A stretch of DNA of 9,987 nucleotides from the NCBI GenBank assembly GCA_025362765.1, contig JANYFI010000481.1:1-9987 (forward strand). Direction: 5' to 3'. This document shows, piece after piece, positions 1-8,143 of the stretch. The position numbers and the translations under genes are program-made. Under the pieces are notes generated by a model. That model was not told where the DNA came from and did no database searches. It saw only the letters and a list, made by a program, of their open reading frames with translations. This stretch comes from Ferruginibacter sp. (GTDB lineage Bacteria; Bacteroidota; Bacteroidia; Chitinophagales; Chitinophagaceae). Each line of letters begins with the position of its first letter. Positions within the stretch are counted from its first letter, which is position 1.

Positions 1-28
1 CTTAAAAATAGGAAGAAAAAACTAACCT

Positions 29-62
29 AAATGCCCTTATTTTGTAAGAAATCAGGGCATTT
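29..62. terminator. Hairpin terminator after cas2
   Basis: A perfect 9-bp inverted repeat, AAATGCCCT at 29-37 and AGGGCATTT at 54-62, encloses a 16-base loop. It starts 18 bases beyond the cas2 stop, so it is well placed to end the leftward cas transcript; on that strand a T-run follows a few bases after the stem. On the + strand the stem runs straight into six or seven T, so it could also stop rightward transcription arriving from the left, for example from a CRISPR array outside the window. A bidirectional terminator is the simplest reading. Confidence 0.75.
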
Positions 63-79
63 TTTGTAATACTGATTTC

Positions 80-1322
<1,243 letters not shown>

Positions 1323-1326
<4 letters not shown>

Positions 1327-2462
1327 AAAGAAAGTTGTTGCAGCCAGCGCATTAAAAATTTATCATACACTGCATAATCCGGCACCTCCACACTGCTGTT
1401 GTAATAAATCATTTCCTTTTGCAACAGCGACTCCAGGCTGCGTTTTACAATGGCAGCAGACCCCAGCCGGTACTTGCTTATAAATTGGTTGGCGTAGGGC
1501 TGCAGCAGTGTTTCTTCTTTGGCAATGGCTTTTAGCAGTTGCCACTGGGTGGCAGTAAGCAGGTTGCGGTATTGAAAGAATGTACCTTCTCTTTCCTGTA
1601 TCAGTTTAAGTTTGGCTGCCTGCACCTGCGCCGGCTGTATGTTTTTAATACCCATATTAAACAGCTCGTGGCAAAGACATTGTGTATAGTACGTATGTAA
1701 TTTGGTAAATGATAAAATATCCGCTGTAATTTCTCCGGTTATTTTAAAACGGTATTTTTTAAATGTACCCGTAATAAACGCCTCGTATTCGGCTTTGGGT
1801 ATCTGCTGCAGGTTGATGCTGCTGCAGCTAGCATAAAATGGCCTTTTGGCGCTGTTAAATATCTGCTGCATCATGGCTTGGTTGCTGCCGCAAAAAATGA
1901 GCGTTACATTCTTAAGGTTTTGCATGGCCGTTCTCAAAATGGCTTCTACATTTTTTTCAGGATAATTCAGTATTTGTTGAAATTCGTCAATGGCAATGAC
2001 GGTTTTTATAGATTGCTGATCCAGGAACTGCAGCAGTTGCGGAATGGTTTTTTCAAATTGTTTGGGCTGGCTGATATCAAGGCTTAGTTCGGGGCTGCCG
2101 CTCAATGGGTCTATACTTACCACCGGGCGAAACAGTTTGATAGCCTCCCAAAACTTTTTGCCAATGCCTTTATTTTCCGGGAAAACGGCATAGATGTGAT
2201 TGGCCAGCATATTGGTAAGGTCTTTTAAATGCTGGCTGGCATAAATATCCATATAAATACATTTCCTGTTTTTTTGTTTGCCCAGCAGGTGAAATACATG
2301 CCGTATCAATGCTGTTTTGCCCAGCCTGCGCAATGCAAAAAAAGCGGTGTGCCGGTGGCTTTGTATATGCTGCGTCAATGCGGCGGTTTCCTGTACCCGG
2401 TCGCAAAAATACTCCGGGCCTGAGTAGCTGTTAATGTCAAATGGGTTATTGCTTTCTTTCAT
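1323..2462 (-). CDS. P-loop ATPase (archaeal-type ATPase_2 family) inside the cas operon
   Basis: The 379-aa protein resembles the AAA+/STAND-like ATPase_2 family common in archaea and Bacteroidota. Visible motifs are a Walker A variant ALRRLGKTAL (residues 43-52, K49/T50), where the family often has xPRRxGKTSL; Walker B TVIAIDEFQQ (154-163, D159/E160); a sensor-1-like LIFCGSNQ (188-195); and KRPFYASC (206-213), which resembles a conserved family motif. Residues about 300-379 look like a winged helix (LTATQWQLLKAIAKE ... VYDKFLMRWLQQL), possibly DNA-binding. No nuclease motif or membrane segment is seen. It occupies the place between cas9 and cas1 where type II-C normally has nothing, and its stop overlaps the cas1 ATG (ATGA). 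The start has no Shine-Dalgarno, as is normal here. It is not Csn2 or Cas4. Its role is unknown: either an adaptation accessory or a nomadic cassette that has captured the cas1 junction. The family call is firm; a link to CRISPR function is inference. Confidence 0.85.
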
Positions 2463-2473
2463 TGGTTAAAGTT

Positions 2474-2520
2474 ATTATACATTTTGCATTATACATTTTG
2501 TATAATGCAAAATGTATAAT
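2474..2520. repeat. 21-bp perfect inverted repeat built from a 13-base motif
   Basis: Arms 2474-2494 and 2500-2520 are exact reverse complements around the 5-base centre ATTTT. Each arm is itself repetitive: ATTATACATTTTG occurs at 2474-2486 and 2488-2500, and again inverted at 2494-2506 and 2508-2520, giving four copies. In the leftward mRNA it would form a 21-bp stem ending 11 bases before the ATPase ATG and about 105 bases after the cas9 stop. It could separate cas9 from the downstream genes (processing or partial termination), control ATPase translation, serve as a protein-binding operator, or mark an insertion edge. It has no long T-run after it, so a classic terminator is not the best reading. 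Confidence 0.85.
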
Positions 2521-2552
2521 TTTATTCTTTTGGCTGATTGCCTTATTATATA

Positions 2553-2630
2553 TTACCCGGCTTTTTGATATACATTTTTAACATATTGCTGTAAGCAGGC
2601 GGTTTCTATACAGTTGGTGCGTTTGATCAT
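2553..2630 (-). pseudogene. Relic of a second cas1 5' end
   Basis: A 25-codon reading frame starts at 2630 with MIKRTNCIETAC, against MIKRTICIENAC in the intact cas1. The first 38 bases match the intact cas1 start at 32 positions, and most differences are at third codon positions, so the two copies diverged while coding. After about codon 12 the similarity fades and a TAA ends the frame at 2553. Its ATG overlaps the cas9 TGA (ATGA, 2627-2630), the junction expected for an ancestral cas9-cas1-cas2 operon. I read it as the stump of the cas1 that once followed this cas9, cut off when the ATPase-cas1-cas2 block was joined on. A translated leader peptide is a less likely alternative. Confidence 0.7.
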
Positions 2631-5600
2631 TTGACGACTTTAATTATTTTACCAATCCTATCAACTTGTAATTTCAAACAAAACTCTTTGAGCGATTGTT
2701 TATCCAATGAAAACTCCATTTTGTTTAATTGTGTAAATTCAACTTTATCGATAATTGGAGAGGCTATTGAATTTTGAATAGCATAAAGCCTTTTATCGGT
2801 GAAGCTTACAATTTTATAGACGCTGTCTAGTTGCTGCTTTGCTAAATTTGCGAAATCTATAAGACTGTTATTTGCCTGTTCTTCTAAGCTGGGTATATAC
2901 ACTAAATCATTAGGAGATAAATGAAACAAAAGAGCATCGCCGCTTTCATTTTTTTCTGAAACAGATTGCAATCCTTGCTTTTGTCTTTCAATTACAATAT
3001 TTAAAGGAATCGTTTCATAATTGCGCTTTCCTTTTGTATCTATATACACTCCGAAGAAAAGGTTGGTGCCTTTCGCAGCCACAACAAATTTATCTTTTTT
3101 ATTACCAGAGATACCTACATTAAATTTATTTCCCCTCGGTTCATATGTCCTCACTTTATAAATAGGGTGATGAGCCTTGCCGCCGTTCAATTCTTTTATA
3201 TTTTTATTCAATTCATCCAATCCATCTGGTGAAAAAGCTAATTCTGGGTGCGCTGTTACTTTCCCTTCTTTTGTTTCATTGTAGTTATTTAAATGATTTG
3301 ATAATATTTTCTGGATGCCTGTATCGGTAATAGTTTCAATCTTTTTTTGATTAAAACTTTCATCAATTTTTTCTCTGGAAGCTACATTGGTTATATCCAA
3401 ATAATATAGCTCAACTTTTGAAATATTTATATCGTTCCATTTATTGTCTTTGTCCTTGAAAAATTTAATCAGTTGTTTTTTATCATATCCTTCAGCGATT
3501 AATGACTTGACCTGTTGTTTTAAATCTTTATCAACCAGGGATTCCCAGCTATCCAATCCAACAGAAAGTCCCACTGTTTTCTTTGAGTGTAAAGACACAG
3601 CTCCATACACGGTTTCTTTATGCAATGGTTTTCTTATTGCCCAGCTATCACCCTTAGTTTGTTTTAGCTGAACTTTCGTAAGTTGCCCTTCTTCATCTTT
3701 CTGCCATTTTTGAAAATGATTCGTAGTTTTATTAATAACTCTAAGATTTTGTTTAAAACTTACCAATGTAGTAAACAATGATTCTTTTGCCTGTAGTGTA
3801 AAATTTTCCCAGGGAGTGTAGAAAGTCCACTTGTAGTTTTGGGTACTTCCTGTATTATACTTTTTAAAGCAAATTTTATTTCTCAGATCAAACCTTAAAT
3901 CTTTTTTGTCATAAAGTGCATATTCATTGTTAAGATAGTTAATATGGCTTCTTGTAGCGCAAGCTATTACCAAAGCATCCAAAGCATGATGCCGATGGTC
4001 TATTCTCTTTTTATTAAATCCTTTTTGTAATTCTAAGGGAACTTGAGGAAGAAATTTATTTGTGGCAGGGTTTATTTCTCCAAAATTTGTGCTGTTAGTT
4101 AATCCATTCATCCGGATAAACCTTGGAGCAATTAACTCATTCCAAATTTCATTTAATCCCCAATCTTGCTTTAAAGTGCTGGTAATAGAACCATTGCTTG
4201 AAATTACGTTTTTAGAAGTAGTTTCCTGTTCACCTTCTTCTCTTACAATATTAGAGAGTAAACCTTTTACGACCTTGGAGATATACCTGCTGTCATTCAA
4301 TTGTCTTTGTATAAACGTTTCCGGTATTTCAGCCATAAGCAACTTCTTCATTTTGCCTTTAGTCTTTGCAAAATATTTTTTTACATGACTTTCAAAATCT
4401 TCTTCCTTTTTAATTTCTACAGTTACTCCAAAATTTAATGTTACTTTTTCACCGCCGTGGTTCTTGATAAACTCAAGTGCAAGTTGATTGTCTTTTAGTT
4501 TATTTACTTCAGCTTCGCAAATCACTTTATTACTAAAAGAATCATCAAAGTATCGGGATTGTGGAATAATGTGTTCTATTTCATAAGCTGGTGTAAATAA
4601 TTTATTCAAAGGAATAATTGCTCCCGTATATGGTGAGGCATAACCTTGCTGAAGCCAAAGTTTATAACGTATAAGTTCTGACTTAGAAGGCAATGCTGTT
4701 TTACTGATTTTTAAAATCTCTTCAGGTATTTCATCTTCTGCATTAAGTATTCCTTCTTCATATATTTTTAAAATTTCCTGCTGGCTTGGAGAATAGGGTC
4801 GCACATTCTCCACAGTATTGTCATTCATTAGCTCTGCCAGCAGTGCTTTTATTCTTAGGTTAGTGTTTTCATTTTCCGTTATCTGAGAAGTCATTTGTTT
4901 ACGCTTATCAGAAGGGTTCTTCATCTCACGCCCTAATTCAATATGAATTTCATTAAAGAAATTTTCTTTTCCTTGTCCATAAGTTTTCCAAATGTCTTTT
5001 ACTACTTGTAGTGTTTCATTTATTACTTGTTCCACAATTGGATTACGAAGTGAATGTTGCTCTAAACGTTGAATATCATCTGCTGTATACCATTTTTTCA
5101 CTTCACCTTCTTCGGAATGTCTACCATAGGCTGCATAGCAGGCAATATGTAATTCTAAACCTTTGTAGGCTGAAATGTCGTCATCTATGCTTTCTAGTTT
5201 TTGCAGCAGCTTTGTATTAATACCTCTTTCATTATTTCCTTTTTGTTTTATCTTTTCTTTTACTGACGTTATATTTTCGTGATAGCTTTCTACGTGTTGT
5301 AGAACACTTGCATCATTCCAATATTTACCCATCCTCATTAATGGTAATAATTTTTTAATTGCTTTTGCGGAGTAAGAACCATACTCTTTTTCAATACGTG
5401 GGTATTTTTTAAATTGATCAACAAAGCCTTCGTCTAATCCATGTTTCTTTGCAAACGACGTTAATGCTTTTTGTATATCATTTTTGTCTTCGACTGAATA
5501 GAGGATATGCCAAAGTGATTCTTCAATTTCTTTTGTTAGAAAACTAGCGGGTACACTTGCTACTTTTGAAAGGCGGGTTTTTATTTGTGAATGTGTTTCA

Positions 5601-7162
5601 TTACATGGGTAGCTTTTATCTTCTACAAAATTCCATCTATACTTTTCAACTTCTTTTTTGAGATTAAAGGCCTGATATTTTAAAAAGGCTTTCTGGTCAA
5701 CCTCTTTTCTCTCATTAAACCACTCAAAAAGATTTACCCAGTCTTCTTCTTTTTGTAGAAAGTTAGTTGTCACATCCTGATTTGTCTCTCTGATAAATAT
5801 TTTAAGATTTTTCATCCATTGCCATAACCGGAACTCTTGAAAAAGTGGATGTGACTTGGCTATTGCTTTTATTGACTCAGTTACAAATTTGCCTTCTTTG
5901 TTTTTATGTGTTCTGCTTTCGTAGCGACAGTTGCTAATAAGTGATTTCTTACTTTTTAATGGACGTTGATAGAAAATGATGTCATTTAGAAATAAATAAG
6001 TAAAATCTTTATTGCCGATATTGCTTCTGTGGGCTTCGTTGTTAGTATATAGTTCTTCAATGCAAGTTTTTAAAATACTGTTGTCTTTTAACTCATTGTG
6101 AAATTCTTTTTGTTTAGTAAGAATAGTTAGAAGTTCAGCTTTGTAGAATTTACGCTCAATAGTGCGTACTAAACTCCCATTTATTTTTTGTTCTGGCTTT
6201 TGTAAAAGTGTATCGTAAATATAGCAACCAACAGTTTTGACTGATTTTTCTATTTTTTCTTCGGTACTCTTTTTAATTGCTATCCAGTCTTTTTCAGAAT
6301 CAACAGCTTTAAAACTTCTTCTTTCTTTTCCGTCTTTATCTTTCTTTATATTGCCATCTTCATTTAGTTCCGTTGTTACTATAAACTCTTTTGTTTTACC
6401 AACCCAGTCTAATAAAGTCTTACTGGTTCTCCTGTATATCCAGCCATTTTCTAAAATTACATTGTACCAAATTTCGTCCTTACCTTTTTTATCACCGCTA
6501 TCTTTTACAGCAACTACATTCAGAGAATGAAATTCAATTAATTTGCTATTATCATCTTCTTCATCTTCTCCACGTAATTGATAATAACCCCTCTTTTGAT
6601 TAAAGTTGAGTAACAGCCAAGCCAATTCTTCTTTGTCAATCATGCTTGTTAGTGCTTTCTTTCTCAAGTAATATATTGTCCAGTCAAAAGGTATTTTTTT
6701 ATTATTAGAAACTAATTGGGGTTGATGTTGGGCAAAGTCTTTAAGCATCTCATCGAATGATTTCCTAAAAACAAATTCGTACTCTTTAGTTTCATGATTA
6801 AACCTATGAGCTAACTTGGGTTCAGTCTCAACAATAAATTGCCCCAGTTTTTTCTCAAAATCTATTTGCTGCTTATAGTGTTCAGGAAGAAAGCCTAAAA
6901 TATTTAAAACACGGTGTAATCTTTCCCTCCTAAGTAATTGTCTTTCTCTTAATCTTCGGATGCCTCTATATCCGGTTCTTTCTGCGGTTTGAGAAATTGA
7001 ATTGCCTTTATCAAAATTTCCTAATATCTCTTGAGACATTGGAATAATTCTGCTCCCCATATCAATAATTTCTCCTTTTCTTTCAATGGCATCTTGCTCT
7101 ATCAATGCCCATCCTATAGAATTAGTGCCTAAATCCAAACCTAGAGTAGTTAACTTTCCCAT
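2627..7162 (-). CDS. cas9: CRISPR-associated endonuclease Cas9, type II-C
   Basis: RNA-guided effector nuclease that cleaves DNA using crRNA plus tracrRNA. At 1511 aa it is at the large end of the range, in keeping with Bacteroidota II-C enzymes. Domains in order: RuvC-I GLDLGTNSIGWAL (residues 8-20, D10); arginine-rich bridge helix about 62-88; REC lobe about 90-720; RuvC-II NEIHIELGREMK (737-748, E742); HNH YEIEHIIPQSRYFDDSFSNK (860-879, H864, and N887 at the position of SpCas9 N863); RuvC-III DHRHHALDAL (1055-1064, H1059 and D1062); WED/PAM-interacting region about 1130-1511. The HNH metal-side residue before H864 is Glu (E863) rather than Asp, which I take to be usual in this clade. All catalytic residues are present, so it should be active. 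The ATG at 7162 is fixed by an in-frame TAA 12 bases upstream; there is no Shine-Dalgarno. The gene is AT-rich, unlike the following cas genes, which suggests separate origin. The divergent tracrRNA locus lies upstream. Confidence 0.98.
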   Translation of the reverse strand: MGKLTTLGLDLGTNSIGWALIEQDAIERKGEIIDMGSRIIPMSQEILGNFDKGNSISQTAERTGYRGIRRLRERQLLRRERLHRVLNILGFLPEHYKQQIDFEKKLGQFIVETEPKLAHRFNHETKEYEFVFRKSFDEMLKDFAQHQPQLVSNNKKIPFDWTIYYLRKKALTSMIDKEELAWLLLNFNQKRGYYQLRGEDEEDDNSKLIEFHSLNVVAVKDSGDKKGKDEIWYNVILENGWIYRRTSKTLLDWVGKTKEFIVTTELNEDGNIKKDKDGKERRSFKAVDSEKDWIAIKKSTEEKIEKSVKTVGCYIYDTLLQKPEQKINGSLVRTIERKFYKAELLTILTKQKEFHNELKDNSILKTCIEELYTNNEAHRSNIGNKDFTYLFLNDIIFYQRPLKSKKSLISNCRYESRTHKNKEGKFVTESIKAIAKSHPLFQEFRLWQWMKNLKIFIRETNQDVTTNFLQKEEDWVNLFEWFNERKEVDQKAFLKYQAFNLKKEVEKYRWNFVEDKSYPCNETHSQIKTRLSKVASVPASFLTKEIEESLWHILYSVEDKNDIQKALTSFAKKHGLDEGFVDQFKKYPRIEKEYGSYSAKAIKKLLPLMRMGKYWNDASVLQHVESYHENITSVKEKIKQKGNNERGINTKLLQKLESIDDDISAYKGLELHIACYAAYGRHSEEGEVKKWYTADDIQRLEQHSLRNPIVEQVINETLQVVKDIWKTYGQGKENFFNEIHIELGREMKNPSDKRKQMTSQITENENTNLRIKALLAELMNDNTVENVRPYSPSQQEILKIYEEGILNAEDEIPEEILKISKTALPSKSELIRYKLWLQQGYASPYTGAIIPLNKLFTPAYEIEHIIPQSRYFDDSFSNKVICEAEVNKLKDNQLALEFIKNHGGEKVTLNFGVTVEIKKEEDFESHVKKYFAKTKGKMKKLLMAEIPETFIQRQLNDSRYISKVVKGLLSNIVREEGEQETTSKNVISSNGSITSTLKQDWGLNEIWNELIAPRFIRMNGLTNSTNFGEINPATNKFLPQVPLELQKGFNKKRIDHRHHALDALVIACATRSHINYLNNEYALYDKKDLRFDLRNKICFKKYNTGSTQNYKWTFYTPWENFTLQAKESLFTTLVSFKQNLRVINKTTNHFQKWQKDEEGQLTKVQLKQTKGDSWAIRKPLHKETVYGAVSLHSKKTVGLSVGLDSWESLVDKDLKQQVKSLIAEGYDKKQLIKFFKDKDNKWNDINISKVELYYLDITNVASREKIDESFNQKKIETITDTGIQKILSNHLNNYNETKEGKVTAHPELAFSPDGLDELNKNIKELNGGKAHHPIYKVRTYEPRGNKFNVGISGNKKDKFVVAAKGTNLFFGVYIDTKGKRNYETIPLNIVIERQKQGLQSVSEKNESGDALLFHLSPNDLVYIPSLEEQANNSLIDFANLAKQQLDSVYKIVSFTDKRLYAIQNSIASPIIDKVEFTQLNKMEFSLDKQSLKEFCLKLQVDRIGKIIKVVK

Positions 7163-7335
7163 TTGTAATCTTATTTATGCTTTTTAGAAGCTTTTTAAAT
7201 TTAATTTACGAGTTCTCATATAGACATTTTAATACTTGCTTTTTACCAAATTTCAATCAACTTATCCTTTTTAGCTGCCCTTTAATGCCTAAAAATGGCG
7301 ATTCAGGATCCTATTTTTTGACAGCCTAACAGAAA

Positions 7336-7343
7336 CAAAAGTA
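7336..7343 (-). promoter_or_regulatory. Probable cas9 operon promoter, -7 element
   Basis: Read leftward this is TACTTTTG, a full match to the Bacteroidota -7 consensus TAnnTTTG. Transcription would begin near 7330, giving a leader of about 168 bases before cas9. The -33 element is weak: only T-rich sequence is found around 7361-7366. It is the only full TAnnTTTG match I found on this strand between the cas9 start and 7440. The guide-target site 7372-7383 lies just beyond its -33 region. Confidence 0.6.
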
Positions 7344-7371
7344 CTTAGTATTTTAATGAAAAAATGTTTTA

Positions 7372-7383
7372 AGTTACCTGATT
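7372..7383 (-). promoter_or_regulatory. Target site of the 12-base guide (self-protospacer)
   Basis: AGTTACCTGATT here is the exact reverse complement of 7532-7543, the bases directly 5' of the isolated repeat. The protospacer (guide-identical) strand is the minus strand. The bases 3' of it, where the PAM would be read, are TAAAACATTTT (7371 downward). The site lies between the leftward cas9 -7 element (7336-7343) and the rightward TATCTTTG (7396-7403), so a bound Cas9 would cover the upstream region of both promoters. Twelve base pairs support Cas9 binding but are generally too few for cleavage. Confidence 0.7.
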
Positions 7384-7395
7384 TAGTGGAATTTG

Positions 7396-7403
7396 TATCT
7401 TTG
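7396..7403 (+). promoter_or_regulatory. Probable promoter of the long tracrRNA, -7 element
   Basis: TATCTTTG is a full match to TAnnTTTG. Transcription would start near 7409 and run rightward through the guide, the isolated repeat and possibly the tracrRNA. No clear TTTG lies 19 bases upstream; that stretch falls in the guide-target site, so the -33 contact is weak or degenerate. Target overlap would make the long RNA repress its own promoter too. Confidence 0.5.
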
Positions 7404-7543
7404 TAGTGAATAATTGAAAAGCATCTTGACGAAGTTGTTTTTAACAGGTCCAAACTGATAAGGCATTATGTCCAAAGTAATGCATCGGCATTATTCAGCA
7501 ATGGTTATCTAAAATACCTAGATATTTTATTAATCAGGTAACT

Positions 7544-7561
7544 GTTGTGATTTGTTTTCAA
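7544..7561 (+). repeat. Isolated degenerate CRISPR repeat
   Basis: GTTGTGATTTGTTTTCAA equals, apart from one T for C, the 5' part of the repeat expected from the anti-repeat (GTTGTGATTTGCTTTCAA), the form I recall for Bacteroidota II-C arrays. It pairs with 7632-7649 without mismatch if two G-U pairs are allowed. From memory, the family repeat ends CCATTGGAAACAGC; the sequence here continues to CCATTAGGAGCAGC (7569-7582), 11 of 14 the same, which suggests a shortened, diverged repeat. There is no second copy in the window, so it is not an array. Confidence 0.8.
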
Positions 7562-7590
7562 GGCTGTTCCATTAGGAGCAGCCATTTTTA
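7562..7590 (+). terminator. Hairpin with T-run between repeat and anti-repeat
   Basis: GGCTGTTCC (7562-7570) and GGAGCAGCC (7575-7583) form a 9-bp stem with one G-U pair and loop ATTA, followed by ATTTTTAT. This has the form of a factor-independent terminator. It could end the transcript started near 7409, leaving guide plus repeat as a small separate RNA, or act as a partial attenuator that sets the amount of read-through long tracrRNA. Confidence 0.6.
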
Positions 7591-7595
7591 TATAG

Positions 7596-7626
7596 TTTGT
7601 TTTTTATTTTTTTATATCTACATTTG
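7596..7626 (+). promoter_or_regulatory. Promoter of the short tracrRNA
   Basis: TTTG at 7596-7599 and TACATTTG at 7619-7626 are separated by exactly 19 bases, the classic Bacteroidota arrangement TTTG-N19-TAnnTTTG. Transcription should start near 7631, precisely at the anti-repeat. This is the strongest promoter match in the window. Confidence 0.85.
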
Positions 7627-7630
7627 GCTT

Positions 7631-7698
7631 ATTGAAAGCAAATCACAATAAGGATTATTCCGTTGTGAATACATTTAAAGTGGCGTAAGTCGCTTTTT
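7631..7698 (+). ncRNA. tracrRNA (short form)
   Basis: tracrRNA pairs with CRISPR repeats, allows crRNA maturation and anchors the guide to Cas9. The anti-repeat TTGAAAGCAAATCACAA (7632-7648) starts right after the promoter. A small nexus stem, GGA (7652-7654) with TCC (7659-7661), follows, then CGTTGTGAATACATTT and a terminator hairpin (7677-7696). Order and sequence match the Bacteroidota II-C tracrRNA type. It is transcribed divergently from cas9, starting 469 bases from the cas9 ATG. It predicts that the genomic array has repeats beginning GTTGTGATTTGCTTTCAA. Confidence 0.9.
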
Positions 7699-7700
7699 TT
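7677..7700 (+). terminator. tracrRNA terminator
   Basis: AAAGTGGC (7677-7684) and GTCGCTTT (7689-7696) form an 8-bp stem with two G-U pairs and a GTAA (GNRA-type) loop. The T-run 7694-7701 overlaps the 3' arm. In Cas9 systems this hairpin also serves as part of the Cas9-binding scaffold. Confidence 0.85.
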
Positions 7701-8143
7701 TATTGGCAAAACCTATCTTTAACCTGCCTTTCATTTAATTTTGCCGATCCAAATCAGGGGCAACCCGCCATAGCAAATTATTTATAAAAATCCAGCGACA
7801 ACAATACAATAAACGCCATACCCGCTAAACGAATACGATTGTTGCCAGTGCTTTGTAAGTGAAAGTGATTGGATGAAAACCTGGAGTGATATTTTAAAGT
7901 TATGGGGAAAAATTGAATTGAATTAAAAAGCGGTCTTTTTTCTTTTAAATACCAGGGTTGTTTTTGCTAGCGCTAATTGAACGGGGAGATAAAAGCGATA
8001 CAGAGAATGCTTATCTTATATAAATAGCAACGGTGCCATGCATGTATTGCTAAGGAGTTGCGCATAAAATGATGGAACCAGCACAACGCTGGTTGGTATA
8101 GCTGCAACAGTTTATTTTAGCACGGGAACCTCTAGGATAAAAT
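7701..8143. other. Intergenic stretch without a recognised gene
   Basis: No convincing reading frame, RNA gene or repeat is seen. There is a 17-codon frame at 7873-7926 (start MKTWSDILKLWGKIELN) and a leftward open stretch without a start around 7777-7920 (including RIRLAGMAFIVLLSLDFYK); neither is recognisable. The part from about 8068 may be the left end of the decayed gene listed next (open from 8068 to the TGA near 8168, including DGTSTTLVGIAATVYF). Confidence 0.5.

Larger units (their letters stand above)
7409..7698 (+). ncRNA. Putative long tracrRNA / natural single-guide RNA (tracr-L-like)
   Basis: A rightward transcript from the TATCTTTG promoter would carry, in order: a leader of about 120 bases with a GCATTA/TAATGC hairpin (7463-7483); a 12-base guide (7532-7543); a repeat-like segment (7544-7561); a hairpin (7562-7583); and the complete tracrRNA (7632-7698). 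Repeat and anti-repeat can pair over 18 bp within one molecule, giving the fold of a single-guide RNA with a large loop. The guide targets 7372-7383. Such an RNA would direct Cas9 to repress the cas9 operon, as tracr-L does in S. pyogenes II-A. If transcription stops at the 7562-7583 hairpin, the product would instead be a free crRNA-like molecule pairing with short tracrRNA in trans. The guide is internal rather than at the 5' end, so trimming may be needed. The sequence relations are observed; transcription and function are inferred. Confidence 0.6.

Noticed and set aside
4062..4388. A 108-aa rightward reading frame, and similar ones within 3444-6603
   Set aside because: All are antisense to cas9, across its HNH and other coding regions, with low-complexity translations.
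7544..7583. A CRISPR array in the window
   Set aside because: Only one repeat-like unit is present, degenerate and with a 12-base guide; no second repeat or normal-length spacer was found. The real array is probably outside the window.
7873..7926. 17-codon small gene
   Set aside because: Too short, not recognisable and without supporting context.
8076..8094. Inverted repeat AACCAGC/GCTGGTT as a terminator
   Set aside because: Seven base pairs with no T-run and no gene ending next to it; probably chance.
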